Below, one piece after another: positions 9,653 to 19,613 of a stretch of 23,779 nucleotides of DNA. This DNA comes from Micractinium sp. NFX-FRZ (Eukaryota; Chlorophyta; Trebouxiophyceae; Chlorellales; Chlorellaceae). The stretch's first letter is position 1, and the number at the start of each line of letters is the position of its first letter. The stretch is from contig JAPTJF010000651.1 of assembly GCA_029339195.1 (NCBI GenBank), positions 1 through 23,779 on the forward strand, written 5' to 3'. The notes beneath the pieces were generated by a model that was given only the letters and a program-made list of their open reading frames with translations, was not told the DNA's origin and searched no databases. A program made the translations under genes and the position numbers.

Positions 9653-10057
9653 GCTGTGCTGAGCAGCGCAGGGCGCCGGTCACTGCCACCCTCCTCTTTC
9701 CCCCGCATTCCCCCAACCCTAAGTGCTGATTGTCCCCCAATAGCAAGGTGTCTCAGGTAAGCAGCAGCAGACGTGTCTGGCTCCCTTGGCCGCACCGCAC
9801 CCAGCAAACGGTGACAAGCGCACGCAGCCATGGCGCGCTCCGCGTGGCTTCCACAGCTGCCAGTTGTTTTGCTGGGCCTTTCAGCGCGCCGGTATGCCCA
9901 GGGGGGTCATGCGAGGGCGCGCCTGCGCCTCCCACCAGTGCCCCTTCCGTCTGCGCCGCTGCTGGCGCCGCCTTGGCACACCCTCTCCCTGTGCACTTGC
10001 CCACTTTGATCTGTGTGCAGCTCCCGTCACTGCCACTCGCACCCGCAAGCACCAGCC
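9653..10057. promoter_or_regulatory. Divergent intergenic region, presumed bidirectional promoter
   Basis: This 405-base gap separates the ATG of the minus-strand coiled-coil gene (9652) from the ATG of the plus-strand membrane-protein gene (10058). It must hold both 5' UTRs and both promoters if the start choices are right. A CCAAT pentamer is at 9737-9741. No TATA box was found. No coding exon is supported here. Confidence 0.5.
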
Positions 10058-11741
10058 ATGGCTCCCTTCCCGCTCTGCTGCATCACCGGCCTGATCTCGG
10101 CGGACGCCGCCGGCACAGCCGCCGCCTTCCTCACTGGCCTCGCCTCGGGGGGTGCTGTCACCGCCCTCTCCCAGGTGGCCCCCCTGTACAAGGGTGAGCG
10201 GGGCAGCATGGCAAGAAGCGCGTGCAGTACATGGTGCAGCATGTCAAGGCACAGAGTGCAGGCACAGGGTCACAGGGTCCAGGCAGTCGCTGCCGTCTTC
10301 CATGTGGCCTTGTGTGTGCCGCGCGGCCGTTTGCCTGCCTGCCCGGCTGGCTGGCTGGCCCACCATTTCTACCACCACCGCCATGTGCTGTGTGGCGCTC
10401 CGCTGTCACGGCTGCACACAGCTCCTCACCTCCTCTCGAGCCCTGCCTGCCCGCTCTAGCCCTGGCCCGTGCACTGATGCAAGCTGGCCCCTCTTCAACC
10501 ACCCTGCTGCCACCCTGCCACCGCTCTGGCCCACCCTGCTGCCACCCTGCCGCCACCCTGTGCCCGTGTGCCTGGACACACCCGTCCTGCCCAATCAAAA
10601 CGACCGAGCATGTGGCGGCCCCCCTGGCAAGGCCTGCAAACTCCTAGGGCCCCCCTTGCTGGAGCTGCTGTGCCCCGATGCAACCAGGCTCATCCTTCTT
10701 ACCGCCACCCTCTCCCCCGTTGCTGCAACGACATGCAGACTCCAAGGCCCCCCTGCCGGAGCTGCTGTCCGACCACAAGAAGCGCACGGCGCACTCGCGC
10801 AAGGTGGGGTGCCAGCAGGACCACAGCAGGGGCACAGCAGGGGCAGCATACCATGCACATGAATTTTCGGCGGGCCCTCCTTTCTATGCTTTCCACCCAT
10901 CCCGTCTCCGACCACTCAAAAAAGCCCTCTCTTCCCCATCCCTTGTTTTCTGTGATGGGTGGCCTGGTGCCCAAACCTCCTCCCCCCGGCATCAACCGCC
11001 TCTCAACCCTTGCTGTTTCATTCTCTCGCGTCTCCCTGAGCTCCATAAGAAGCTGGTGATGGCGGCATGGTGGCCAGTCTTCCCTTTCACACACCACACA
11101 CCACTAACATTATGGATTTATTTCCTTTCCATCGTGTCTCTCGTGCAGCTCCAGAACAAGCTGGTGATGGGTGGCCTGCGCCTAGCTTCCCACCCTTCCC
11201 ACCTCCCAGCGCTCATGATTATTCTTTCTTTTTCATCTCTAACATGTCTCTTTTACAGGTCCAGAGGGAGCTGGTGGTGGGAAGCCTGGTGCCCAGTTTC
11301 CTTTCCCACCTGCCACTCAAAGCCCTACCCTTTCCATTCCCAATGTGTTCCTCACAGGTACAGAAGAAGCTGGTGATGGGCGGCCTGGTGGCTGCCGCCG
11401 CCGCCGCCGGCATCAACGCCAAGAAGGAGGCGTCCATCCCTCTGGGCCTGTCTGCCGCCCTGTCTGCCGCCTCTGTCGCGCTCACCGTCTTTCTCATGCG
11501 CCCGGCCAACGACAAGCTGGAGTCAGCTGCCGAGAAGCTGGCGGCTGCTTCACCCGCGGCTTCCCCGGGCAAGAACAAGAAGAACAGCCAGCAGCAGCTG
11601 CAGGCGGCGGCGGAGGCGGAGGCAGAGGTTCGTGAGCAGCTGGGTGCTTACCTCAAGCTCTCCACCGCACGCACCGTCATCTCTGCCCTCGCCTTTGGCT
11701 CCGCCCTCTGCGGTGTGCTGCTGCTGAACAAGCGCAAGTGA
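10058..11741 (+). CDS. Four-helix membrane protein, DUF1772/anthrone-oxygenase-like
   Basis: Exons are 10058-10193 (phase 1 junction AAGG|GTGAGC), 10739-10803 and 11358-11741, giving 194 aa. The ATG sits in CAGCCATGG, a good initiation context. Hydrophobic segments fall near residues 14-40, 72-87, 94-114 and 171-190. Two features match what I know of DUF1772-type proteins: an M-x-P-x-N-x-x-L motif after the third helix (MRPANDKL, 114-121), and a conserved Arg-Thr-Val entering the last helix (ARTVISALAF). An Ala/Gln/Lys-rich loop (about 125-160) separates helices three and four, and the protein ends in a basic NKRK tail. Membrane location is well supported; the family name is moderately sure, and no enzymatic activity should be assumed. 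The second intron carries decayed copies of its own acceptor, described separately. Confidence 0.72.
10194..10738 (+). other. Intron 1 of the membrane-protein gene, low-complexity
   Basis: This 545-nt intron runs from GTGAGC to ACATGCAG. It contains imperfect repeats of CCACCCTGCTG around 10500-10560 and several CACAGGGT repeats near 10255-10285. No internal exon is supported. Confidence 0.6.
10937..11390 (+). repeat. Tandem copies of a 3' splice site plus exon start, period about 100-110 bp
   Basis: The true exon 3 start, CAG|GTACAGAAGAAGCTGGTG, is at 11358. Degenerate versions begin at 11259 (GTCCAGAGGGAGCTGGTG), 11149 (CTCCAGAACAAGCTGGTG) and 11041 (CTCCATAAGAAGCTGGTG). A partial one has GTGATGGGTGGCCTGG at 10952. 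Each is preceded by a pyrimidine-rich tract, and those at 11149 and 11259 by an intact CAG. The array occupies most of intron 2. Confidence 0.85.
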
Positions 11742-12823
11742 GCGCGCAGGCGCCTCCGTGAAGCCGCAGCCCCAGCAAGTGCCAGGCAGGCGACAGCGGA
11801 GCCCCAGCAGGCCTCGGCCCTCCAGCGAGCGAGCCAGGCCGCGCCGCGGCCGGCCAGCAGGGTTGTGCTTCATGTGCAAAAGTGATGGCTGTGCGTCGTC
11901 CACGGTGCGCAGGCAGGGCACGGCAGGCGGCGCTGGCCGGCCCTGCACCGACGACTGGGCAGGTGCACCGGCCTGCCTGCCTGCCTGCCTGCCTGCTTCG
12001 TGATCCCCACCCCACATTGAACTGTTCTCTCCCCCTTGATCCACTTCCCATGCCCATCTCGCCTCCCCACCCACCCATTTCATGATGCTGCTGCTACCCG
12101 CCTTTGCAAGCCTTGGGACTGACCAACTGTGATCGCTGACTGGATGCCTAGCTGACCTGGCAGCCTGGACTTATCGAACCCCGAAACTGCCCTCCTCCCA
12201 CGTGCCCCCGTCGTGACCAACCAAGCCCCAACCCGCAACCCATTCATTGTGCCAACAGTTCATGCCCACCCCCAACGCTGCCTGTCCCAGCGGCAGTGCT
12301 CTCGTGTAATGCCCGGCCTCCCAGTGTTTACGATGAAACGTGCTGTAGGGGAGGATGCCTGCCCGCCGGCGTGGGCCAGTGCAGCAGGGCACGCAGGCTG
12401 GCTGCTGGCCGGCGGTGCAGTGTGAACGCTGGTGCTGTGTGCTCGCCAGGGGGTGTGGCCGCCCAACTCCCCGCTGGGTCAGGCCAGTCGCTTGTGCCTG
12501 TTGATGCAGGAAGGGTCGGTATAGACCCTTCCTATGGCACCTCAGTTACTTTTCATCATGATCTTGTTAGTGCCAGCCGTAAGTTGAATGCATGATCTAG
12601 CCTACGGGCAGACCAACATTTGCCGGTAGGCATGCCGGCAGCTTGCCTCGCTGGCGTCCCCCTCAACTCACTGTGCTTCTCATGTCGTCGTGCGCCTTGC
12701 TGGTCCCACTAATGCTATTATAGATCCATATCGCTCAGGTTTCATGCCCCAAAGACTCCGTCACAGTGCTCCTCTCCGCCGTCCCTCGGGGCGCAAGCGT
12801 GCCTCCCCGCGTGCTCCCCCGCC
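11742..12823. other. Intergenic region, 3' UTR of the membrane-protein gene and promoter of the acyltransferase
   Basis: No coding exon can be supported in these 1,082 bases. A (GCCT)n microsatellite occupies 11971-11996. A TGTAA motif, the usual green-algal poly(A) signal, lies at 12305-12309 and could end the upstream transcript. The stretch 12500-12730 is less GC-rich than the surroundings. It could hold the promoter of the next gene, but no clear TATA box is seen. Confidence 0.55.
12305..12309 (+). terminator. Candidate TGTAA poly(A) signal
   Basis: This is the first TGTAA found downstream of the stop codon at 11741. The distance, about 560 bases, is long but possible for a green-algal 3' UTR. 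It is assigned by motif only. Confidence 0.3.
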
Positions 12824-15579
12824 ATGCCACCGGCCGCCCCCTTTGAGCAGGAGCTCGTGTTCCGAGAGCTGATCAAGCCAGCGCACCCGGCGCCGCCCGG
12901 AGCGCGCACGCAGCTCTCCTGCCTTGATGTGAGCAGGCCCCCCCGCCGCTGGCACACGGCGTGTGGCTGGCACCTTGGTGCCAGGGGCCGGCCGGCCAAC
13001 ACCTCATCCCTGCTTTGCACCGGCATTGGTGTGTGATGTGATCCTTGCCCTTCTCTGCCTACCCTCCCCCTGCCTGCTCCCCTTCAGGCCATCAACTGTG
13101 CCACGGCCACCGCTCGTGCCTGGGGATTCCAGGGAGCGCGCCTGCATGCCGGCGCGCTGCGGGCAGCAGTGCAGGCAACTGTCAACGACTTGCCCCTTCT
13201 TGCGGGGAGGTGAGTTGGTGTATATTATGATACAGCTGAGTGGGACAGAAAACATACAGCTGGAGCCAGCTGGCGGTGCAAGCCACTGCCAGCACCCCGC
13301 CTCTTCAGCCAGTGGCGGGCATGTGGGCGGGGCGGGGACATGCAGTCTGAGAGAGATGAGGGAGAGAGGCAGAGGGGAGCTGGGAGAATGAGACCCTCCG
13401 GCATGCATCGGCAAGCAACAGGCGGCTCAGTGCTGCACTCCCAACCCCACCAATGGTGCCGCCGCCTCAGCAGGGCACGCAGCCACTGGTATGCTCACCC
13501 CTCCCACTCCCCGGCGCTACCCCGCCCCGCTCCCCTTTCCCCTGCCCCCCGCAGGCTGACGGGCATGAGCGCCCTGCGGCTGGGCTGCCTGTGCATCGAC
13601 CTGGCGCCACCTGGCGGCGGCGGGGCGGTGCTGACTGTAGTGGAGGCCGAGGAGGTCAGCCTGGAGTGCATGGGACCAGACAGGTGAGCCTGGAAGGCCT
13701 GGGGGGTGGGAGGGTTTGGAGGCAGGGGTGGGATTGCGGAGCCCAGCGGCGACGGCCTGCAAAGCTTACGTCACCCCTTTTGCCACCCACTCGGTTCCAG
13801 CTCAGAACATCTGCTCCACGTGCACGGCAGCTTCGCTGCTGGTCTGTCTACCTGCCTGCCTTCTCGCTGCCCCCCCGCCTGCATGCGCAGCTGGCCGCAG
13901 CAGGGGCTGACGCTGGCGGACCCGGCGGTGCCCTTTTACATCGACCCATACGACTCCCGCTGGCGGTGAGTCCAGGAGGCACTGGGTTCACACTCCCTCT
14001 GTCTTTGAGAAAGCGGATGCCAGGTTTTCATTGCACGAGAAGCTTATAGGGGAGGCGGGCCTGTGCCTGTTAAAGCCTGTTCACATTGTTCACATAGCTC
14101 GTTAAGCATTCCAGAGGCTTGGCAGGGCTGTTCGGTTTGGTGCCGTTGAGCCGGCCAGTGCGCAGCAAACAGGCCGGGGCCTTGCATACTCTTGTGGGCG
14201 GTGGCGCCGCCACGGCTCACTTCTGCCCCCTTCCTTGGCCCGGCGGCTGCCTGCAGGACAATGGGCAGCGAGCCCTTGATGAAGGTGGGTGGGTGGGGCA
14301 TGTGATGGTGCACTGTGCCTGCCTGTGCTGCTACGACTGCGCTGCGCTGGCACACGTTGCCCCAGCTCTGCCCTGCTAGCAGCACTGTGTTTCTGTTCCT
14401 CACTGGTCACCTCATTGCCTCGCTTGCTAACCCTAGCACCGACACCGCCTCCCCTTTGACACCGTGCCCGCGCTCTGCCCTGTTAGCAGCGCTGCTCCCT
14501 GCCCTGCTGCGCTGTGTCCCACGCATCATCAGTGTGTTCACCATTTCACTTGCAAGCTCTGGCATAGCGACCGCCTCCTCTGTATGTGTGTGTGTGTGTG
14601 TGCTTGCAGGTGCGGCTGACCCGCATGGCGGACGGCGATGTGCTGGCCATCACGCTGTGCCATGCAGTCACAGGTGAGGTCTCACTCAGACAGGCAGGCC
14701 GTTTATTAATGGCGGATCAGAGGTTGAGAGAGTGCTGCACAGCAGCGTTGAGCGGACGGCTGCGCAACGGGGAAGGTGGCAAACAGACAGACGTGCAGGT
14801 TGGCAGGCCGTATAAAAGGCGCTGTGCTGCATCCACCACCTCCCTTTAGTCACTGAGCGCCATCTTGCCCGCCTCCGGTTGCCCCCCTGCAGATGGCATG
14901 CGCTGGCCGGCGCTGGCAGGCCACCTGGCAGCGCGCTACCGCCAGGCCGCCCAGCCGCCCCAAGCACTGGCAGCACCGCAGTTTTCGATATCCGCCACCT
15001 GCCACGGTGCTGGCGAACCGCCGCAGCAGGCACGGCAGCAGGCGCAGCAACCTGGGGAGCAAGCGAGTTCGAAGCAGCCTGGGCAGGTTGGCAAGCAAGG
15101 GAAGAAGGAGCAGCAGTTGCTGCTGCCTACGGAGCGGCGGCTGCTGTGTTTCGAGCACATGGCTGCAGAGCTGGGGTGAGCTGCACCCCCTGCCGTGCCA
15201 CGTGGCACGAGTGGGTGGCGGGCTGTTTCTTTGGGGAGACTCAGGCACATGAAAAAGAATGGGTGCAGGGCAGACCATGACCTGGCCTTTCCTTCTGCCT
15301 GTGGCCACCCCAAGCGCTCAGTAAACGTATACACACTCCGCTGCAGGGAGGACCTTGCAGCGTGGAGCAGCACCCCCGGCCCCGCGGTGCACGCCTCGCT
15401 GGCGGGCTACTGCCGCCTGGCCCGCCTTATGATAGCAGACTCCCGCCAGGCCCAGGACCTTCTGGTGCTGCACATCCCCCGGTACCAGGTGGCGGCGCTG
15501 AAGCAGGTCGCGGCAGGTGAGGGGAAAGGCTTGCTAATTCAATGAAAGAGTGCTCGAGTCTCCAAGGGGCATCGGCCCG

Positions 15580-15619
<40 letters not shown>

Positions 15620-16865
15620 ATGCTGCTGCTGCAGGCGGCAGTGCTGATCACGCAACATCTGGGCTGCTCCCGCAGGCGCGCTGGCGCCTTGCCTGGCAGC
15701 ACCTGTTGACACATGATGTGTGGGGAAACAAATAGGAAGCACATGCTGGGACAGCACCGGTGCTGCACAGCTGTCTTCCCGCCCCCCTTCCATTCCTTGC
15801 ATCACCTCCGCCTCTGTTCTCCCCCCTTCCCCACCCCCCTGCCTCAGCTGGCAACCCAGCTGTCACCACAGGCGATGCGGTGCAAGCCGCGGCTGCCCTG
15901 TTGATCCACGCAGCCCTGGGCCGGCCCCTGCTGCCGGTGGCCCCTCACGCCATGGTGGTGCTGGTGCAGCTGCCCACGCCCGCCGGCTATTTTGGCAACG
16001 CTGTCCACATGCTGCGGGTCAACCTGCCAGCGGGCAGCCCGCAGGCGGCGGAGGGGGGTGGAGTGGAGGCGCTGCGCCGCCTGGCGGGAGCCGTCCGGCA
16101 GGCCACTGCCGCCTTCAGGGCACAGCCGGTGCGTGGGGCAGAGCTGTGGATTTGCTGGGCAGGGTAGTGTGCACAGCAGCGTGCTTGACCAGAGACCGCC
16201 TGCACATGACGGGAGCTGCCCTGCCTGCGGGTGGCCCTGCCAGCTGCCTGCCAGCTCAGCAGACCTCCCTGCCTGGCTCCCGCCCGCCAGCATCTCGCCT
16301 GCCGACCTCCCTACCTCTCCACCCCCGCAGGCTGCGGCGCTGCGTGCGCTGCGTGACACCGAGGCGCTCGTGTCGGCCCCCTTACCCGCCATGCTCTCCT
16401 TCCTGGCCGCCAACCGCATGCCCCTGCTGACCTGCACAACAAACTACGTGCCCGTGGAGCAGGTGGGTGCTGAGTTTTATGGCGGAAATGAGCAGTATAA
16501 CTTTATGCAAGATAGGATGAGAGAGGCAGGCACCTCTACGTGGTGCTGCCCGGCCCCGGTTTCAATGGTGAAACACCCACGGATGCATTTGCCCTCACCC
16601 GGTCAGCACCCACATGCACCCACCCCCCTGCACCCTCCTGTGCCGGCAGGGGCTGGACCTAGGACTGGGCCAGCCATCATCGTATGTGCAGCAGCTGACG
16701 ATGCCACGTGCCAGGGACATGGCCGTCATACGCCCCGCAGTGCCGCCCTATTCGGAGGGCCTGTTTGTGCAGCTGTGCCTGGCACCGCCCCAGGCGGCGC
16801 GCCTGGCGGCGCTTCCGCTGCTGGCGGCGCTGCTGCCGCAGGCGCGGTTCGTGGGAAGAGGATAG
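12824..16865 (+). CDS. BAHD (HXXXD-type) acyltransferase, 11 exons
   Basis: Exons are 12824-12928, 13088-13209, 13555-13683, 13801-13965, 14257-14284, 14610-14673, 14893-15175, 15347-15516, 15848-16128, 16331-16462 and 16650-16865. Phases agree throughout, giving 564 aa. BAHD enzymes transfer an acyl group from a CoA thioester to an alcohol or amine, normally in the cytosol. Landmarks in order: PLLAGRL (about 72-77); the catalytic HAVTDG (His201, Asp205), whose Asp codon is split by an intron; YFGNAV (403-408); and DLGLGQP (496-502) where the family usually has DFGWG. A Gln-rich insert near 230-290 explains the length above the usual 430-480 aa. Exon 5 is only 28 nt. Exon 4 is the least typical part, and a different splice there is possible. 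The substrate cannot be told from sequence. Confidence 0.88.
14582..14609 (+). repeat. TG dinucleotide tract forming the 3' splice region of exon 6
   Basis: A (TG)n run ends in TGCTTGCAG at 14609, directly before the exon that carries the catalytic His. The tract replaces the usual pyrimidine-rich stretch. A change in its length could affect acceptor use. Confidence 0.75.
14811..14817 (+). promoter_or_regulatory. TATAAAA box inside an intron of the acyltransferase gene
   Basis: CGTATAAAAGGCG is a textbook TATA-box match. It lies about 75 bases upstream of the exon starting at 14893, within intron 6. It may be fortuitous, or may mark a cryptic internal promoter. Confidence 0.3.
15582..15633. 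repeat. CTG/TGC trinucleotide microsatellite in an intron
   Basis: About 17 near-perfect TGC units, interrupted by one TGA, end in a CTGCAG that resembles a splice acceptor. The run lies in the intron 15517-15847. The antisense frame reads poly-Gln, which is an artefact. Confidence 0.9.
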
Positions 16866-17215
16866 CTTGATTTATTATGTCAATTCTAACATAATTGGTG
16901 CTTGTTTTGCTGGATCTGTTTGTACAAAATTTGTAAGAACTTGCAAGTGACGTGCCCCTGCTGCGCCCGCTCGCTGCCGCCACGGCGGCGGTGGTGCTCT
17001 GGAAGTCATTGCGGCGGTCGATCGCCTGCCGCATAGCTCTTTCTGGTGCTTACTAGCACGTGCATCTTGCCCCATCCCGACTGCAAACCAACCCGCTTTG
17101 CCGCTGCGGCTCGCCACCACTCGTGTCGCGGGCACAGTAGGAGCCGCTCGCTGCATTACCTACACCCCCCACGTGCTACATCATTTTCGTAGACGCATCG
17201 GCGCGCAGAGCGACG
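16866..17215. other. Intergenic: A/T-rich 3' UTR then short promoter region
   Basis: The first 85 bases are the A/T-rich 3' UTR of the acyltransferase. The remaining roughly 260 bases, up to the ATG at 17216, must hold the 5' UTR and promoter of the ASCH gene. No TATA box is seen. An open frame starting near 16951 has no recognisable similarity and no start or splice support. Confidence 0.5.
16932..16936 (+). terminator. TGTAA poly(A) signal of the acyltransferase gene
   Basis: TGTAA lies 67 bases after the TAG stop at 16863-16865, within an A/T-rich 3' UTR (16866-16950) that contrasts with the GC-rich coding sequence. Spacing and composition fit a green-algal polyadenylation site. Confidence 0.6.
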
Positions 17216-19563
17216 ATGGCAGCTGCGGCACCTCGCCGCCCGGCAGGAGCGGCGGCGGGCGTGGACACGGGCATGTGCCTGTCGATGCACCAGCCCTGGC
17301 CAGCTTGCTGGTGTGGGGCATCAAGCGCATAGAGGGGCGGGGCTGGCCCACGGAGCACCGCGGGCGGCTGTGGATCGCGGCCACTGCCAAGCAGCCGACG
17401 CCGCAGGAGATCGAGGTTGGTGGGTGCTGCGGGCTGCAGAGTAGGCGGAGGGCGGGCGCGTTTGTATGGCGGTGTGCAGCGTGCGTGCATATGTGAAGCC
17501 GGCCCCTCGCATCTGGCCTGCACCTTTTTTTCTCGGTTTGTTTGATCCCTTAGGAGACGCAACGCGTGTTTGAAACTGTCATGGCAGCACACCCCTCCTG
17601 ACCTCCCGCCCGCCAAATGCTTTCTCTGGATTGCATCTCCCGCTTGTGCCTTCCTTCCAACAGGAGATGGAGTCCTTCTACCACACTGTGCATGGCAGCG
17701 CCTCGCTGAACTTCCCGCCCGCCTACCCCACCGGCGTGCTGCTGGGCTGTGTGGAGGTGGTGGGCTGTCTCAAGGTGGGCGGGTGGGAGAGGGTCGGTAA
17801 GTGTAGGTGGCTGGTTTCTTGTTTAAGATGGGAGGGAAGGTGTGCAGCTGGGCTGCATTAGGCTGGAAGGCCTCGAGGTGGGCCGGGTGAGGCACGGGCA
17901 GGTTGCCCGTTGTCAATTTACACTTCAATGACCGGCCGATCAAGCGCTGCAGCAGGATGTGGGCCATGGCGGGCCGTTGTCGCGTGGGTCTGGCTGTTCT
18001 CATCATATCACACTGGCCCAGCCATAGCGCGGCAGATCACGCTGTCTAACTGTGCCTGTCTCGTCCTTTTGGCTTGCAGGCGGAGCAGGTGGAGGGATGG
18101 GAGGCGCTGCCCTCAGGGCTCAAGGCAGAGGTGCGCTGACTCATTGTTATGTTGTATGTTCCAGCAGCAGGCTGCCTGCCAGCCCCGCTGAACACGCTTC
18201 CTTACTGGCCAACGCAGCTGCATGCCGGCCCGCTTGCCAGCTGCCCAGCTGAGCATTGGCATGCAACTCGCTGGCAAGCGAAGCTCGCCTCTGGCCCTGT
18301 TGGTCCCAACACATGTGCTGTCTGCAGATGGGCGGCCCCTCGCCACTGGCGCCCAAAGCTGCCAGGCGCCCCAGCGGCTGGGGTGTTCCCTTCATGGGGA
18401 ATGCATTTGGCACTCACAGCATACCCTGCCAAGCACCCGTTTCCCCCCTGCAGGTGGGCAGCCCGTACTGCTTCCTGTGCCATGCGCCTCAGCGGCTGGT
18501 GGTGCCCCAGCAGATGCGCGGATGGCCCAAGATCTTCCCGCTGGAGAAGAAGGTGGGGGGAAGCTGCCCAGCAGCTGCCCAGCATGCATCCACCAGCCAT
18601 TGTGGCTGTGCTTGCTCCTGCCTGCACCCTGCGTCCTTCCCTGCCTGAGGATTGTGCCCCCCACACGCACTGCTCTGCCCTTAGGCACGATTTGGTCTAA
18701 ACTACCGAGCCGTGGACCAGCGTGCCTGCCCGGTTGCCAACCTGCCTGTCCTGCACCTGCATGCTCCCCGCACCCCCGGCCGCAGATGCACAAAGCGGCA
18801 CAGCTGGGCCTGAAGCCCGCCCCCAACGGCAAAGACTTTGACTGGGGCGCGTTTGGCCAGCCGCGAGCTGAGGACACTGGCCTGGCACCCTCAAAGGTGG
18901 GTGCGGGGCAGGGTTTGAGGGTGGGGCAGGTTGAGCCAGGGCGGTGGCCGGGGCATGCGCCCAGAGGCGTGCCTTTGCAACTTCATGGCTCGACCTTGCT
19001 GCCTGCTGCCCCATGCCCTCCACCCTCACCACCTCCACCCCTGCTGCTTGCCCCTGATTGGTGCACCCTCACTGCTCCACTCTCCCTGCCTGCACCCTGA
19101 CCGCCTCTGCCCCAGCTGCTCCCTTCCCTGTATCTTGCAGAGCAAACAAAAGTTCCGGGAGCTGCAGCAGCGCATGGATGCAGAAAGAAAGAGCAGCAGC
19201 AGCAGAGGCGGCAATGGCAGCGGCGGCGGCAGTGCGGATGAGCAGGAGCAGGGGGGCGGCCGGGCAGCCAAGACGCACGCCTGCCAGTCGCCTCGGGCGG
19301 CTGCCGCTGCAGCAGCAACGGGGCTGACGCCGCGATCGGTGGCGCTCGGGCAGCAGCAGGCACAGCGGCAGGCGCAGCAGGTGCAGCAGCAGGACCCTGC
19401 CAAGCGGCTGCGGGCAGTGGAGAAGAAGCTGCGCCAGATTGCGGCGCTGGAGGAGTTGCAGCAGGCGGGGCGGGCGCTGGGGGCGGAAGAGGCCGCCAAG
19501 GTGGACCAGCGGGCGGCGCTGGAGCAGGAGCTGGCGCAGCTGCGCCTGGGGACAGGGGCGTAG
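17216..19563 (+). CDS. ASC-1/TRIP4-like ASCH-domain protein with C-terminal coiled coil; one-base frameshift in exon 1
   Basis: Exons are 17216-17415, 17664-17774, 18080-18130, 18454-18552, 18786-18896 and 19141-19563, about 330 aa if the frame is restored. The ASCH domain matches TRIP4/ASC-1: LSMHQPW, then SLLVWGIKRIEGRGW, HRGRLWIAATAKQPTPQE, YPTGVLLGCVEVVGCL, FLCHAPQRLVVP and MRGWPKIFPLEKK. ASCH is an RNA/nucleic-acid-binding fold, and ASC-1 acts with the ASC helicase complex in transcription and ribosome rescue. Exon 1 changes frame at about 17298 (CCCTGGCCAGC), where the family Trp-Ala-Ser would need one more G. The zinc finger of animal ASC-1 is absent. Exon 6 adds a Ser/Gly/Gln-rich linker and a Lys/Arg/Glu coiled coil (RLRAVEKKLRQIAALEE). 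The frameshift may be a sequencing error, because every later exon is intact. Confidence 0.88.
18131..18453 (+). other. Intron 3 of the ASCH gene
   Basis: This 323-nt intron runs from GTGCGC to CCCCTGCAG. It contains CTGCCAGC/CTGGCAAGC-type repeats around 18170-18280. The open frame across it is non-conserved and is not needed to join the ASCH domain halves. Confidence 0.6.
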
Positions 19564-19613
19564 CTCCCCTTTATGTTCCAAAAGCCAGGGCAAGGCTGGG
19601 GACAGGGGCATAG
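19546..19613 (+). repeat. Direct repeat of the stop-codon context
   Basis: CTGGGGACAGGGGCGTAG (19546-19563, the end of the ASCH gene) recurs as CTGGGGACAGGGGCATAG at 19596-19613, exactly 50 bases downstream. The second copy lies in the 3' UTR. Confidence 0.85.

Noticed and set aside
10937..11390. Introner-type mobile introns as the explanation of the repeat array.
   Set aside because: The repeats are one local tandem array at the end of a single intron, with no dispersed copies seen in the other introns of the window.
13842..13890. A possible 49-nt intron inside exon 4 of the acyltransferase (GTCTGT...GCGCAG).
   Set aside because: Removing 49 bases would break the frame that leads into DPYDSRWR and the following exons, whereas the unspliced frame stays open.
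15539..15805. Minus-strand poly-Gln frame.
   Set aside because: It is the antisense translation of the intronic CTG microsatellite.
16951..17051. Open frame VPLLRPLAAATAAVVLW... downstream of the acyltransferase stop, as a lost C-terminal part.
   Set aside because: BAHD proteins end shortly after the DFGWG region, the stop at 16863 fits, and an A/T-rich 3' UTR with TGTAA lies between.
17554..17565. A 12-nt micro-exon (GAGACGCAACGC, Glu-Thr-Gln-Arg) in the first ASCH intron.
   Set aside because: Direct splicing from 17415 to 17664 gives the same spacing between the PT motif and the following aromatic residue as plant and animal ASC-1 proteins, so the micro-exon is unnecessary.
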